Source: Macrocybe gigantea
Taxonomy: Eukaryota; Basidiomycota; Agaricomycetes; Agaricales; Callistosporiaceae
Assembly (NCBI GenBank): GCA_011319805.1
Contig: SJRY01000080.1
Location: 248,001-312,000 of the forward strand
Reading direction: 5' to 3'
Length of the DNA: 64,000 nucleotides
The notes under the pieces were generated by a model. That model did no database searches and was not told where the DNA came from. It saw only the letters and a program-made list of their open reading frames with translations. Made by a program: the position numbers and the translations under genes. The stretch's first letter is position 1, and each line of letters begins with the position of its first letter. This document shows, one piece after another, positions 44,830 to 57,096 of this stretch.

Positions 44830-47800
44830 TTAATCCTCTTCGTCCGAAATGTGTATTTCGTCTTCGTTCGCCGCTTGAGGCGTGGGCGCCACATCGTCTT
44901 GATCTTTCCTGGCTGGCGCGGTTTGCTTTGCCGCTACGAACGTCGTTCCGCCTGCCGCTTGTTTTTCGGCAGCCGCCATTGCATCCTGTGGCTCCGTAAT
45001 CTCCGGCAATTTGTTATTTCCTTGCCGTGCAGCCATTGTCTGTGCGGCCAGGTAGCTTGCTTCCGTGTTGAATTGTGCTTGGACGCTGCGTTTGATCCGC
45101 AGCATTTCCCTAAACGTGTCTTCGGACCCAGTTTCGATCTCGAAACTGTTCCATTCTGCCCAGAATTGCGGGCTGACCCTAGGATCGCAGAACTGCGAAG
45201 CGTGCGCATAAACTGCGCGGGCGCGGTCGATTTCGCCCAACTTCCGTTCGAGAGCAGCGAAACGCAGGCACATTTCAGCAGTTTGGCGATTAGGGAGAAC
45301 TGATAAGAGCATGTCAATGGCAATGGAAGCAGCTTGCCGAGTATCTTGCTCACCTTCGATAGCGCGTTCGTAGATTGGCCGAGTAGCCGGTAAGCCATAG
45401 TTGGCAGTCGCCTTGGCGATATAAATGGTGTACATCTTCCGAAGGTGTAAGTTGCTGGTGTGTGAGTATCGAAAGAAGACCTGCCTCAAATTTATCTTCG
45501 TCGGCAACGGCTTCCGTCGCACGTTCCAAAATTGCCATCGATCGCTTAGCAAGACCGTAATCTTCCTCTAGCTTAGCGTACATGAGGAACAATGGCTTGC
45601 ACGACTTCGGAGGACATTTCTCCAATGCCTGCTCGAAGAGATCACGAGCACGTTCCAACTTCGAACCGCCCTTGAGAAAGTGGATTGATAAGACCCTAAA
45701 GCAACGTCGTGAAGTCAAATACATACATAGCGTTTGACAAATTTCGAGAGATAAATATTCCATATCTCGAAGGATATGGGAAAGGTGAATAGTTCAGTCC
45801 CGCGTTCGTATATCTGGCAGAAGTGAGCTTGTACGGACGGACCAAGGAAAGTTGGCAAATACCCTGAAGCTGTCTTCAAAATATTTGTTCTCTTCCAAGA
45901 ACGCGGCGTAATTGACAATGATCTGCGCGTTCGCAATGCGTAATTCCAATACCTTTTCGTAAACACCTTTCGTAGATTCCACAGTCCCAATTGACTCCTC
46001 AAGATCTACGTAGAATGACCACAACTTGAGAGATTTGAACAGCCGTACTTGTGCTGGAAGAGTCTGCATAGTTAAACTGGTCAGAATGATAAAAAGACCA
46101 TGAGGATATCATATATTCACATGATCGTGATAGCTTATACGCGTGTTTTTCGGTATAGCTGTAGCGCGCTGCATCACTCGTATTGCTTCATCGTAATTTC
46201 TGTAGCACGTTGTGAGAAGAATAGAAAGTCTGGACAGGGAAAAGTGAAATACTCACTCATTACGAATTTCCAACTCTGACCATTCACACCATATCTCGGC
46301 AAGATCTTCAACCGCCTTGAAGTTGACTTTTGTTCCTTTCTCCAAAATTTTACGTGCACTATCCAGGTCCGGTTCAGCTTTGCCCGCGGTTCCGCCTTCT
46401 TCGTAGAACTTGGCAAAGTTTATATATATGCGGTGCAAATTGGCAGTGGCTTTCCGAGGATTGATAGTCTCCAGCGCCTTGGTGTAGGTTTCCGCAACCT
46501 ACATAACTCATGTGACTCATGAGGACTCACGAAATACTGCAATAGTACCAACCTTGGCATCCTCTTCTCCCCAAAGAGCAACCCTTTTCTCCCATTCCTG
46601 CACATCGTTCGGATTGCGCCTAAGCATAACATCGTTGACTAGGAAGGGCCGACGATCCGTGAGTTCATCGAACTCTTTCATGGCTTCATCCAAGTTTCTC
46701 TCTGCTTCAACGGCTTCTTCCTCGTCCTCCTCGTCCTCGAGACTCTCCATCAGTTCACTTATGAAGGATTCACCGAATTCGGTATACGCATCGAATATCT
46801 GCGTGAAATCTCGACTTGTCATCACGGACTTCATCCCGTTCTCAAAAGTCTCTTTTGCGCGATCAAATTCTGCCCGATTGATCCAGTACGTCGCAAGTCC
46901 TGTCCACAATCGTCCGGCTTGATCCCTATACACATCTAACCCGTCTTTCTGGATGATGTGTTCGATATTAAGTCTTCTTGGGCTTAATGAGTCTTCATCC
47001 TCATCGTAAGGACGAGACGAGTTTTCTGACGATTTCGCTCCAGGATCGGAGGTATCAGCTGTCGACTGACCGATCGCTTTATTGCTGTTCACCGTTTCGT
47101 CAACGTCCATTCCGACCCCTTCAGCATATTTCTCAACGACATCTATAAAATCCCCAGAAGCTGATAAGGGCTCTTCCCTTCAGGACTGACATATTCGCCA
47201 CGGGATGCCTTTCTAGCCAGAGACAGCAATAGTTTGGCCGCTTCCAAAGGTCGAGGTGCTGAGTTGGCGGGATTCAGCAACAATTCCGTGAACCGCTCGG
47301 TGATGGAAGGGTCGGCGGCAAGATATCGTCGGTAAACTGACACCATCGTGTTTCCACCTTTCCTCTCCGACCAAAGAAGATATCGAACCCATATTCGAGC
47401 ATGTAAAGAAGGAGGCAGGGTCCGCAATGCTCGATCGAACGTATGTCGTGCATGTGTAAACGATATTGGGGCCGGACACCGTGGGTGGAAGAATATCGAG
47501 GTGTACATGAGCCACAAGCGGGGAAGCTGAGAAGTTGTAAATGTGAGATGACATTCTACTCAATGATGACCAGCAGCATCTGTACCTTGGGCATCCACAT
47601 TAATGCACGCTCAAAAACGGCTACGAGCGACTTCCATTCTTCCCAACCGACCAAAGGGTCCAAGCATTCCGTCCACTCTTCCAAATCATCCTTCTCTTCT
47701 TCCAATGCTTCCCTCATTTCCGGAAGCTTTTTCCTGCCACCTGCCCTCTTTTTTGAATAGGTTCGCCCAAGACAAAGATCATGCGCATCTGAAGATAGGA

Positions 47801-48160
47801 TTTCCATAGCTTGAAGGATCCCGGGAACTGAGCTAGTGCGGATTCATAGAGAAAAGTGAGGCGTTGGAGAGATGTCCGACAAAAGGGCGTAGCTAAAGGA
47901 CCAGGAGAGCATCCCGCTCGTCCTGTGGGGCCTGAGACCGCTCTTTTTCCTCCTCAGAGACACGAAAGTCTCCCTGGTAGCATTGATGGCAGACCACCAC
48001 GCCCGGAATGAGGTTGGATTACGGAGTAGATCTTCTTCACGGTGAAGATCTCTGACTGTCAGTATATCTGGGTTTGTTTTGGGGTTGGAGGGGGAAGAGT
48101 GAGAGGAAAGTGTGAGGCCAGAGACGCGAAAGGTGCGCTGTCGAGAACAACGGATGGCAT
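44830..48160 (-). CDS. SYF1: Pre-mRNA-splicing factor Syf1 (HAT-repeat protein)
   Basis: Component of the NineTeen/Prp19-associated spliceosome complex, ~966 aa. Exons: 48160-47586, 47526-46553, 46498-46257, 46199-46121, 46063-45863, 45813-45727, 45670-45485, 45435-45354, 45299-44830. HAT repeats run through the whole length (LYESALAQFPGSFKLWKSYL, RALRTLPPSLHARIWVRYLL, IYINFAKFYEEGG, IYLSKFVKRYGG, IYERAIEVLPNRQT), with an acidic tail ISDEED. Five single-base losses in homopolymers are needed (48081-48084, 47965-47967, 47895-47897, 47749-47754, 47152-47155); with them exon lengths become exact multiples of three. Intron 45436-45484 has a GC donor. Either the assembly is poor here or this copy is broken; I favour the first. 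Confidence 0.9.
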
Positions 48161-48270
48161 GATTGTGTGTGAGTGAACCACGCCAAGTCACGTGGCTCGA
48201 CATAGCGACGATAGCGTCCACCTCCACATGCACATCCAAATCACGTGCTCCGTAGCCACTTAAATCTCGA

Positions 48271-49695
48271 ATGGTATCTCCATGTTCGCAGTCATCCATG
48301 CATTCGCTCTGACATTCTCAGCACGGCGTAGGACGCGTTCGCTACAGTCAAGAAGCTGAAAATGCAAGAAAGCAGCGTGAACGAGCAAAGCTTGATGAAT
48401 TTATCACATTGTCAACGGACATCCTCAAGCGGGTTTGTTATTTCGAAATCCCTATCACTGAATGTGTTAACGTCCGATGACTGGCTGTGCAGAAGCAAAA
48501 CAATGATTGGACACTCGAACCTATCGGTTGACGACCCGTCTCCTTCAAGTAAATCCAGAATTCTATACAATTTGGAATTACCGGCGGTTGATCATGCTAA
48601 ATGGACTGTTTATTGCAAGGTAGGAGCGTTTGTACTCAGGCTGATCGTCAAGAGCTCTAAGATTCGAGGCGGTCGAATAGTTCTCAAGAAGATATTTATA
48701 AGATATAACAGACGACCTTTACATGACCATGAGGATGCTGAAGGAGCATCCTAAGATTTACTGGATATGGAATCACCGCCGGTGGTGCTTGGAGCGCATC
48801 CCCTATGGGCCAGGCGATGAGGGACAAGCCGAACGTATCGGATGGAAGAAAGTAGCATGGGACCAGGAATTATCGGTTGTCGAGAAGATGCTCGATGCCG
48901 ATTCACGCAATTGTACGTATTCCACCTTGAGGAACGAAGTGTATCTGAAGCGGAGACAGTTCATGCTTGGGATTACAGGAGATACGTGCTAGCGAATACA
49001 CCCACACCTAGGCCTTTGAAGCAGGAACTCTCGTACACAATGCGCAAGATTGAGAGCAATTTTTCGAATTTCAGCGCCTGGCACCAGCGCTCGAAGGTCC
49101 TAAGTATCCTCTGGAAGGAGGGGAAACTCAAACCCGAGTACAAGAACGGAGGTAAGCATTAATTCCTCATATATGTACATGTCTGTTTTACAACGTGCTA
49201 GAATTCGGGCTCGTCAGGAATGCCATGTATACAGACCCAAACGATCAAAGCGTTTGGATGTATCATCGTTGGCTCATAGGGCAAGGTAACGGGACAGCCT
49301 GTTCGATGATATGACATTGACACGTTTCTCAGGTGGAGACAAAGACATCTTGGATCAAGAGATTCAGGCAATTCAAGAGCTACTTGAAGAGCAGCCTGAT
49401 AGTAAATGTAAAACCACTTCTCTTGCAGTGACATCGCGTTTCATCGTCCTCTTGATGTAGGGTGTATGGAATCCATCGTCCATTACAAACGACTGTTAAT
49501 GGAGAAGCATTCCCGCGAGAACGAGCGTGTGCACCTTGCGGAAGATTGCCTCAAGCTCTTAGCGCAATTGGAGAAGGTCGATCCTTCCAGACTCAATCGA
49601 TACAGGGAGATTGGTAAATGACCATTCTCTGAACGGTTGACTGCACGCTGACCTTGACTTTTTGCTCAGCTGAAGAGACGCGTAAGATGGTCTAG
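48271..49695 (+). CDS. BET4: Rab geranylgeranyltransferase alpha subunit
   Basis: Alpha subunit of type II geranylgeranyltransferase, which with the beta subunit and escort protein prenylates Rab C-termini such as GGCC of YPT1. The first coding exon appears to be just the ATG (48271-48273), spliced to 48322-48432, which gives the family start MHGVGRVRYSQEA. Prenyltransferase-alpha repeats: NPEFYTIWNYRRL, HPKIYWIWNHRRWCL, NFHAWDYRRYVL, NFSAWHQRSKVL, DQSVWMYHRWLIG. Later exons: to 48912, 48960-49151, 49202-49285, 49333-49407, 49461-49613, 49670-49695. One base is missing near 48530-48531. The segment 48620-48711 could not be resolved into exons with confidence. Divergent from SYF1 (110 bp). Confidence 0.85.
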
Positions 49696-49909
49696 GTGTA
49701 TGTAGTTGCTTGGCTATGGTTTGTTTATACACAGTGTTAAACAATTGGGTGTCACTTGCTTCTATCGGAAATCACCGAAGAATTCAACACCTCGTGGTTG
49801 CAGCGTGTTCAGGTCTCAGTCAGGCCAGAAAATTTGTGAACTGCTTGTTGCTCTCGTCTCTCCTTCCGTCCATTGCTCATCCACTGATCTGTCCTGTAGC
49901 TCGAGGCCC

Positions 49910-52900
49910 ATGGATAGCCGCCCCAATCCTCTGCACGAGCTCTTTTCTCGTGGATCTACTCCCCCAGTGCAGCAATCCCATCAACAGCCACCCGCCGCGC
50001 CTTTTCCAAGCAACTCTTCTCCAAACCAGATCGAGTCTTTATTTCAGAACATAACTTCTTCTGCGGACCTCCAACAGACACAAACGACATCCCAGCCGCT
50101 TGTTAATTACGCTGGCCCGGCACCTGACCCATCTGTGATGGTACCCTTGCCCGATGAGCCTGTCACATCTACATCCACTTCGACATCAACCTCCGCCGCA
50201 GAGCGACATAGTGCTTTACTATCCTTACTCGGAGGCTCACCTTCAACCTCGTCCGCAGCGCGACCTGGCGTCGCTCCCGGACCAGCTTTGTCACAACAAG
50301 TTCCTACTCCTCCTGGTTCGAGTTCTCAGCGCTCGGACTCGGCTGCAACGCATAATGAAATGCAGGGAAAGATTCTTTTGGAGCAATTGATGTCTGGGTA
50401 AGCAAATCTGTTCTCCCTCACCCTGTTTATGCACTATGAGATGTGTGTTTGTGTATGGATCAATCTGCGAGCCTTGTGGCGAATTGCGTGCATCTGGCCG
50501 TATCGTCATATTTCATTTCCAACGGACCCAGTCATATCCTCATTCATCAGTGCTTCTGATCAGTGACGTCACTTGCGACAGCCTGACCTTACTGATCGTT
50601 TCAGAAACCCTCCACGATCAAACCTCCCCGAGCCTCCGAGAGCGAATCTTCCGACAAATGCACCTTCACCTCCTCACGCTCGTGAAGCGGAATACCAATC
50701 TTATAATTCCCACGATGTTGCGACGGACAGAGGCCAGACCGATCTATCCTCTCAATCCAGCAGGTACAACAGCAACAAACTCACCCTCAACCCCCTTCTC
50801 CTCGCAAGTCGATGTTTGACTTCGTTTCCGCCTTCGATCACCTTTCATCGTCCTCGAGCAACGTCAAGAAAAAGCCCGTCCCAGCACACACCACAGATAG
50901 TGCCAATGAGGATTCTGGTTCCTGGCCCGTCGCAGACCCGAAACGGCAGTCCGTTGATAATTTATTGGAGCATTTGGCCAGGAGTCAACAATCTGCAATC
51001 CAACCGCATTCTCAACCCCCTGCCTACGAGTCGCTGTTGGGTGCAGGTGATTTCACTCAATCTGCGTATAGAACGCCCCAAGCCCCACCATCGAAACAAG
51101 CCCCGAATCGCAGCGTATCTCCTCGCGCGTCTCCCCCGAAACCCCAGCAACGTCCACAACCTCGACCGGTGGAATCCACGGTAGCCCAGCAACCGAGCTT
51201 CCCGCCCTCACAACCTCCCGCCACAGGCAAGCGGGATAAGGAGAACTCACCCGGTCCTCGAGGTGGTGGTTTCAAGAAGACGCCAGCTGGTCAACCGCGA
51301 GCTGCTAAGAATCAAGCAAGTCCTAGGTAAGCATTAGTTCGCCTCCCATGTACGTCACGGCTAATCGCTAGCTTTACATAGTCCTCAAGCCCAGACCATT
51401 GTCTTTGACGTTTCTCAGCCTTTGGATGAGATTCAAGCACCCCGCGACTTTGTGAAATCTACTGCAATCGCCCTCGTTCGGCAGGACGCGGTGTTCCTCC
51501 CTGGAACTACTATCGGCGCCACCCACTGGGTTGCTTATGCAATGACTAAAGGTAATTAATGCCCTCGCACTTCCTTGAGGTCGATTGACACCCCGCTTTC
51601 CAGGGCGGGTCCGCGTGATCTCCAGATCCAGTGGGGATCGCACATTGCTTCAGTTGCCCCAAGTCTTTCCTATGACCTCCAGTGTTACGGACATGGCCGT
51701 CTACGGAAACAGGCTAGCAGGTGTTACTTCTGACGGTGGCTTCGTTGTCTGGGAAATGCCTGAAGTAATCACTGACGACGTTCCGTACGTTTACATTCCC
51801 GCCGGCGATGTATCATGTCTATTAATTTCCTATCGTAGCGGGCGACTGCTTTTGTGTGTACCGCCTACATCGGACTCCGAAGCCCTTAGAGCTGTCAAAT
51901 GGCACCCTAAAGAGCCTGATACGCTTGCAGTCGCCTCAGAGCGGAAGGTGTTTCTTCTTGACCTCGCCAATACACGCCCCCCTCGCACTGTCCCTGTGCC
52001 GTTATCTGAGCTCTATCACCTCGGTCAAGTATTTAGCGTGTCCTCCGTAAGCCTCGTTCCCGATTTTACGAATTGTTGCTCACCTTTTTCATGCTCAATT
52101 AGCCTGTTGTTGCTTTCGACTTTGATGTCCTGCATCAAACCCTCGCTACCATTTCCGAGGATTCCACTTTGACTATCTGGAACACACACGACAGGTTGCC
52201 TTATTCTACTTACAAGATCAGAGGGGAGGACATTCCGTCCTCCTTGACCTTTGTTGATGGCGGCATTGTCGTGGGCCGCAGAAGTGGTACGATTTTCCAG
52301 CTCTTGTCTATCACCACGAAGCAAGTTCTATCGACGGTCAAGTTCATCAATGGTGGGCAGGAGGATAGCGAGATGTTTGGACACGTCAGCTATGACTCAA
52401 GAATACAGACGCTGTGGATTGCCAACAGTCGGCGAGAGAGCATGATCGCATTCAAGATCAATCTTGAATCAACGGTTGTGAGTGGTGAAGAGGCTGTCAG
52501 AGGATCCTTCGATCAGGTTGTGGAATTTGGCGGGCCGAAGGCGACCATCCATTTTGTTATTCTGACGGCAGATTCAGACCCAACGGGAGATGAGGCGCTT
52601 GCGGCTTGCATTGCGGCCAAGGTACAACCAGGCCAGCTCGCTTTAGTGGCTTTCTCTGTGCACTCCACCGGCGTGGATCAAATTCTCATCCGCAGGGAGT
52701 GGTTCGATTCCGCTCTGTCGAGCACCCAGACTAAGCTGCCTCTGCAGACGCCAGAGCTTCTGCTCCAAGCGCTATCTACGGAGGGCAAGAACCACAGAGC
52801 GTCGCAGCAAATGCCTGCCAGCATCTCTGGGCCCCAAATGTCTAGCCCCTTGGTCAGCCAGCGACCGCGGACCCCGCCATCTGACGACGTAGAAGGCGAA

Positions 52901-54726
52901 TATTCCCGCGATGAAGGACGTCCTCAGGAACAAAAGGTAAGGGGCGGTAAAAGCAAGAACGTCAACTGGAAAGAGAAGGACGATAGTAGTCGAGAAAAGG
53001 AGAAGACGAAGGATGTCAAAGCATCTGAAGCCGCCTCTTTGAGCGATACTTCACTCAGCCAGGTTCTCACCCGCGAGATCAAGAAAACCGAGGAGAGTCT
53101 GCATAATCGCATCGGTCGTTTGATCGGCAAGGAAATGGATAAGCAACGTAAGTCCAAACCCCACCCCCCTCATTCGGTGAAGCGACGGCATCTGACCGCT
53201 TTTGGCCGCCTAGATCAACGACTCGAGGAGGCCCGGGCACACGAGCAGGCAGAAGACTTCGCGCGGCAAGAAAAAATTCTCAAGTTGATATCCACAGAAC
53301 TCACAAAGAACACAACGCGCGTCGTCGAAGCTGCCGTGAAGAATGAAGTGCAAACGTCCGTCTTGCCGTCGCTCGAGAGCATTACGCGAAATGAAGTCAA
53401 AATCGCGCTCAATGACCAGATCGGTCGTGGACTGATAGATGTCATTCAGCAGGTATGTACTTTCAGTGGCGCCAAGAAGATCGAAGCTGTTAAATGAGTG
53501 TTGTCCCAACAGAGCTTACCAATCGAAATAGAGAAGCTCCTTCTTCGTCCAGATATATCTGCCCACTTCGCACATGTCCTTTCTTCCAACTTGACACCGC
53601 TCATCGAACGGCATATTAAAGATGCCATCGCAAAGACCTTTATTCCGATCTATTCGCAGCAGACGACTGTTATGCACCAGGAGCTTGTTCAGGAGCTCCG
53701 CAATGAAATTCTAAACATCAAATCTGAACTTACTGCTTGGCAAAATGAGGCATTCCGGAACCAAGAAGTGAGTAAACGCGTGGAATTCGTTGACACAGAG
53801 TTGAATCCAAATCCTTTCCAGACGTCAATCAGAGAACTAGAGCATGCAGTGAGAAATTTGTCGGAACAAGTCAAATATCTCACTATGAACGCGGCTGCTC
53901 GACCGCTCCATTTCCTTCCTCAATCGCAGACCCACAATTCACCTGGACCTGTTGTTCCGCCGTTGCAAGCCAACATCGCTCAGCCCCATCACCGGGCACA
54001 AAACACGCAACAGGCGTCCCAGATGCCCAGTTATAGCTTCCCCTCACAACCGGCCCCTGCGCCTGTCGTGCATGGCACGTGGTATCCTCCGACCCTTGCC
54101 GCTCCTCAAGCCTCGCATCCAGCGACGATTCCTCAACCTCCCGCTCAGAGTCAAGCCGATAGAACGCCGCCTCTCAAACCCGAACAATGGGAAGAGATAT
54201 ATCTTGGCGTGCTTCACACTCAGGATCCAATGAAGCTGCGCGATTTGTTGTCTCATACAAATCCGGAGTTGGTCATGCCTTTGAATGGGCCATGTCTTGT
54301 GTCACAAGCTGTTATATTGACACTTGTTCACCGCGTAAGTTGAAGTTTCGCTTGAGCTAATTTTGCGGCTGGTCGTCCTGACCCGTTTGTGTCTCTTCTA
54401 GTTGTCCGCCATCGTGGGTGATACACCGCCCACTGAGGAATGGTTCAAGACTTCCCTCTGGTGGCTGCAGCGCTCGGTCGCACTCCTTCGACCTGAGGTA
54501 CGTCCTCGCAGATCTGTTTTCCGACCATATCTGAATGCAATCTCGTGAAATGCAGGATAAATTGATCACTGATTTCACTCCGCGTGTTGTTCCCAATATA
54601 CAGCAGTGGCTGAATACAACGCGACAACGACTGGGCCTCCTCCCTGGCGGGCCTCCGACGCTCGAGGCGGCGGCGAGGACGATTTCTGAAATTCAAGAAA
54701 CGCTGAGACGGAAAGTGATAGTCTGA
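49910..54726 (+). CDS. EDC4-like enhancer of mRNA decapping
   Basis: About 1362 aa; exons 49910-50397, 50605-51326, 51382-51551, 51604-51784, 51839-52046, 52103-53147, 53214-53452, 53513-53767, 53822-54334, 54402-54497, 54556-54726. A long Ser/Pro/Gln-rich N-terminus with short helical motifs (LHELFSRGS, EMQGKILLEQLM, SVDNLLEHLA) precedes a WD40 propeller (~residues 410-700: VRVISRSSGDRTLLQLP, ALRAVKWHPKEPDTLAVAS, HQTLATISEDSTLTIWN). A charged linker, a coiled coil (LDQRLEE, EKILKLISTEL) and the alpha-helical C-terminal domain follow (LGVLHTQDPMKLRDLLSHTN). This is the Ge-1/EDC4 (Pdc1) layout, a P-body scaffold that links Dcp2 to decapping activators. One C is missing around 50757-50758. A TGACGTCA palindrome lies in the 207-nt first intron. 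Confidence 0.85.
50564..50571 (+). promoter_or_regulatory. Palindromic TGACGTCA within the first EDC4 intron
   Basis: A perfect CRE-type octamer inside the 207-nt first intron. It could be an intronic regulatory site or chance; only the sequence match supports it. Confidence 0.25.
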
Positions 54727-54950
54727 GATATTGATTGTATTTTGTGTACTTCTTTTTTTTTCTTTTTTCTTGGCTTTTATGTTTGTGTTGTGCTTTTGAT
54801 ATTCGACGACGAATAATGACTATGATGACTGACTCTTATTTGTGTGACTGAAACGCGATTGTCTTGTACACACACATAAGCCACGCTACACAACAGTGCT
54901 GCCAGCGTCCCTTCACTTAATCTCCATCTCTTTGCATTTCCTGTCCTCCG

Positions 54951-55851
54951 ATGGCGAACAAGGGGTGGTTCAACCTTGAAGCTGTAGGCGGAACAATACC
55001 AGAGACCCAATTCTTCGAAGGGGATTCCGCTTTCAAGTTTCTCAATCTTTCGCGAACGACCAGGCTGTATGGCTTTATAGGCTGGTAAGTCGATTCCTTC
55101 CACCGCAGAAAAGCAAGCAAAGAGCCCTTCCGGCACGGCGTTGAGCTACGTCGTCCAATAGAGGAAGCCTCGCTGACGTCTATCCGTTCCCACTTTCCGC
55201 AGCTTAGCCGTTGGCTTCATCCTCAGTATCCTCGGGGCGATCGTCTTGTTCTTCGCGCAAATTGCTCTTTTTGCAGGCACGCAAAACAGATTCATGATTT
55301 CATGGCAGACAGCTGATATCAACTCTTACAACGCAGTTCTCTATGTATTAGGAACGATTGTATCTCTCGTCGGTACAGGTTTCCTCATAGGAGTCTGTGT
55401 CTCCCTTTTCGTGCGGAATTCGTATGCCATGGGCTGACTGGAATTGCCTTCCTTCAGTTCTTTAGGCAACTAAAACTTGTGAGCGTCCACTCCCTCGCAC
55501 CTCGACCTCCCTGACCGCGATCGTCGTTGGTAGATGTTCAAACCCGTACGCATCGTGGCGTCGGTTGTATTTATTGCCTCCATTGCCATGGTCTTCATCG
55601 CTGCATTCGTACTTGGTAGCGAGGTATGTTTTGTGATTCCCGTGCAGACCCCAACGACAAATTCATGCATCCCAATGTGTAGATTCTTTGCATCGGTACA
55701 CTTCTTTGCATTGCTTCTTCGCATGCTCTTGCTCCTAACCGCGTCAATTTCAGTCTTCGTTATCATCGAATACCTCGCATACACGTGGTACACGCTGTCA
55801 TATATTCCCTACGCTCGGACGGCTGTTACCAAGATGATCGGTTTGGGCTAG
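54951..55851 (+). CDS. SFT2: Sft2-like Golgi vesicle-transport membrane protein
   Basis: Protein of 161 aa; exons 54951-55084, 55203-55276, 55337-55392, 55458-55478, 55534-55623, 55683-55695, 55754-55851. Cytosolic N-terminus with TRLYGFIGCLAVGF leading into four membrane helices (FILSILGAIVLFFAQIALF, YVLGTIVSLVGTGFLIG, VASVVFIASIAMVFIAAFVL, LCIVFVIIEYLAYTWYTLSY). FFRQLKLMFKPVR and the final YIPYARTAVTKMI are typical of Sft2/Got1-like proteins, which act in fusion of retrograde vesicles with the Golgi. Intron 55277-55336 needs a GC donor, and exon 55683-55695 is 13 nt. Convergent with the glyoxalase II gene. Confidence 0.9.
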
Positions 55852-55976
55852 GTAAATTATGGAAGCGACTGGTGACAATGCATTGATTTCATATGTATGA
55901 GATGCTACAGACGGCTAGGTATGCATTTACGGGAAAATATCAGCTCCCTATCTGGAAAAGCGGTTCGTCAGATATG

Positions 55977-57096
55977 TTACCTCCCGTCTTGGGTAGGCTG
56001 AGGCCGTACGAACCCTCTGAAATTGTTCTTCTTGTCTCTCAGGGCGTCCATGACTATGTTCTGTGGCGTGCCTTGATCAGAGGTTGTTGCTTTCCTGGTG
56101 TTAAGAAGTTATTGAGGACGAAGGGAATGAACACTCAGTGACCAACCTGACAGCCTCAGTATCAAGGCGCATAAATACATTCCACTCCTTTTCGTCTCCG
56201 ATCGTTGTCAAGCCAGTGGTAATCTTGTTCTCATAAATAATCTTGTCCAGTTTCTGGAAGGCCTGATTGTCGGGATCGACGGACTTGGCGAACTTGAGGT
56301 TGCTCGCAGTGTATTCGTGCCCGTTGTACACCACGGTCGCGTTCGGAAGCGTGCCAAGGTACGACAGGGCCTTGTTCATTTCGTCTCCTGTACCTTCGAA
56401 GAAGCGGCCACAGCCTGCGATGAAAAGCGTGTCTCCAGTGAAGACACCGCCAGGGTGGCCGCCCTTGGTCTTGTCCGTCACGTAGTAACAGATCGAATCT
56501 TGCGTGTGGCACGGCGTCGCGAGGCATCTAAAAAAATTGTCTATTTGAGCACTCTTCCTTTCCTTGTGGAGCTGAAGCAAGAGTCATATATATGCACTTG
56601 ATTGAGACATTGTCGCCTAGCGTGAACTCGTCCTTGTCCTTGACGATGTTCTTTACAGCCGCGACCTTTTCGCTTCCACCATAGATCGGAGCGTTTGGAT
56701 ATTGCGAAGACTAGCAAAATTTGAGTGCTAGGTCGATGACTGAAACTTGTGGCGAAGGCGAAGACGTACAAATGCCTACGTCACACAAAACCGGGGATTT
56801 TCAATCAACAAACGAGGAGCGGGTAACGTATATGGATGGCGCACTTCGTTTCCACCGCTATGGTCATGATGGTGGTGCGTCGTAATGGCGGCAACGAGTT
56901 CGACATCGTGCTCCTTGGCAGCGTCGACAACCTTGGGAACGTCATACGGGTCGATGGCGGCAGCCTTCTTGGACGGCTCGTCTATGAGCAGGTACGCATA
57001 GTTGTCTTCGCGGACGGGGACGGGGACGATCTTCATGGTTCGGCGATGGACGTGGATGTGTCTACTGGCTGACTGTACGGTGCGAAGCCAGAACAT
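55977..57096 (-). CDS. GLO2: Glyoxalase II (hydroxyacylglutathione hydrolase)
   Basis: Hydrolyses S-D-lactoylglutathione in methylglyoxal detoxification; 289 aa. Exons 57096-56845, 56775-56770, 56710-56598, 56527-56147, 56094-55977. The metallo-beta-lactamase motif THHHHDHSGGNE, ATPCHTQDSICYYV, the metal-ligand Asp in FTGDTLFIAGCGRFFEG and VYNGHEYTASNLKFA are intact. The C-terminus VMDALRDKKNNFRG is typical and depends on the last splice. The second exon is only 6 nt (GCATTT) and yields GGNEAFSSQYPNAPIYGG. Two in-frame Met: the first adds a basic 20-residue leader (WLRTVQSASRHIHVHRR), a plausible mitochondrial signal, and the second (MKIVPVPVRE) matches cytosolic forms. Dual targeting is inferred. 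Confidence 0.92.
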
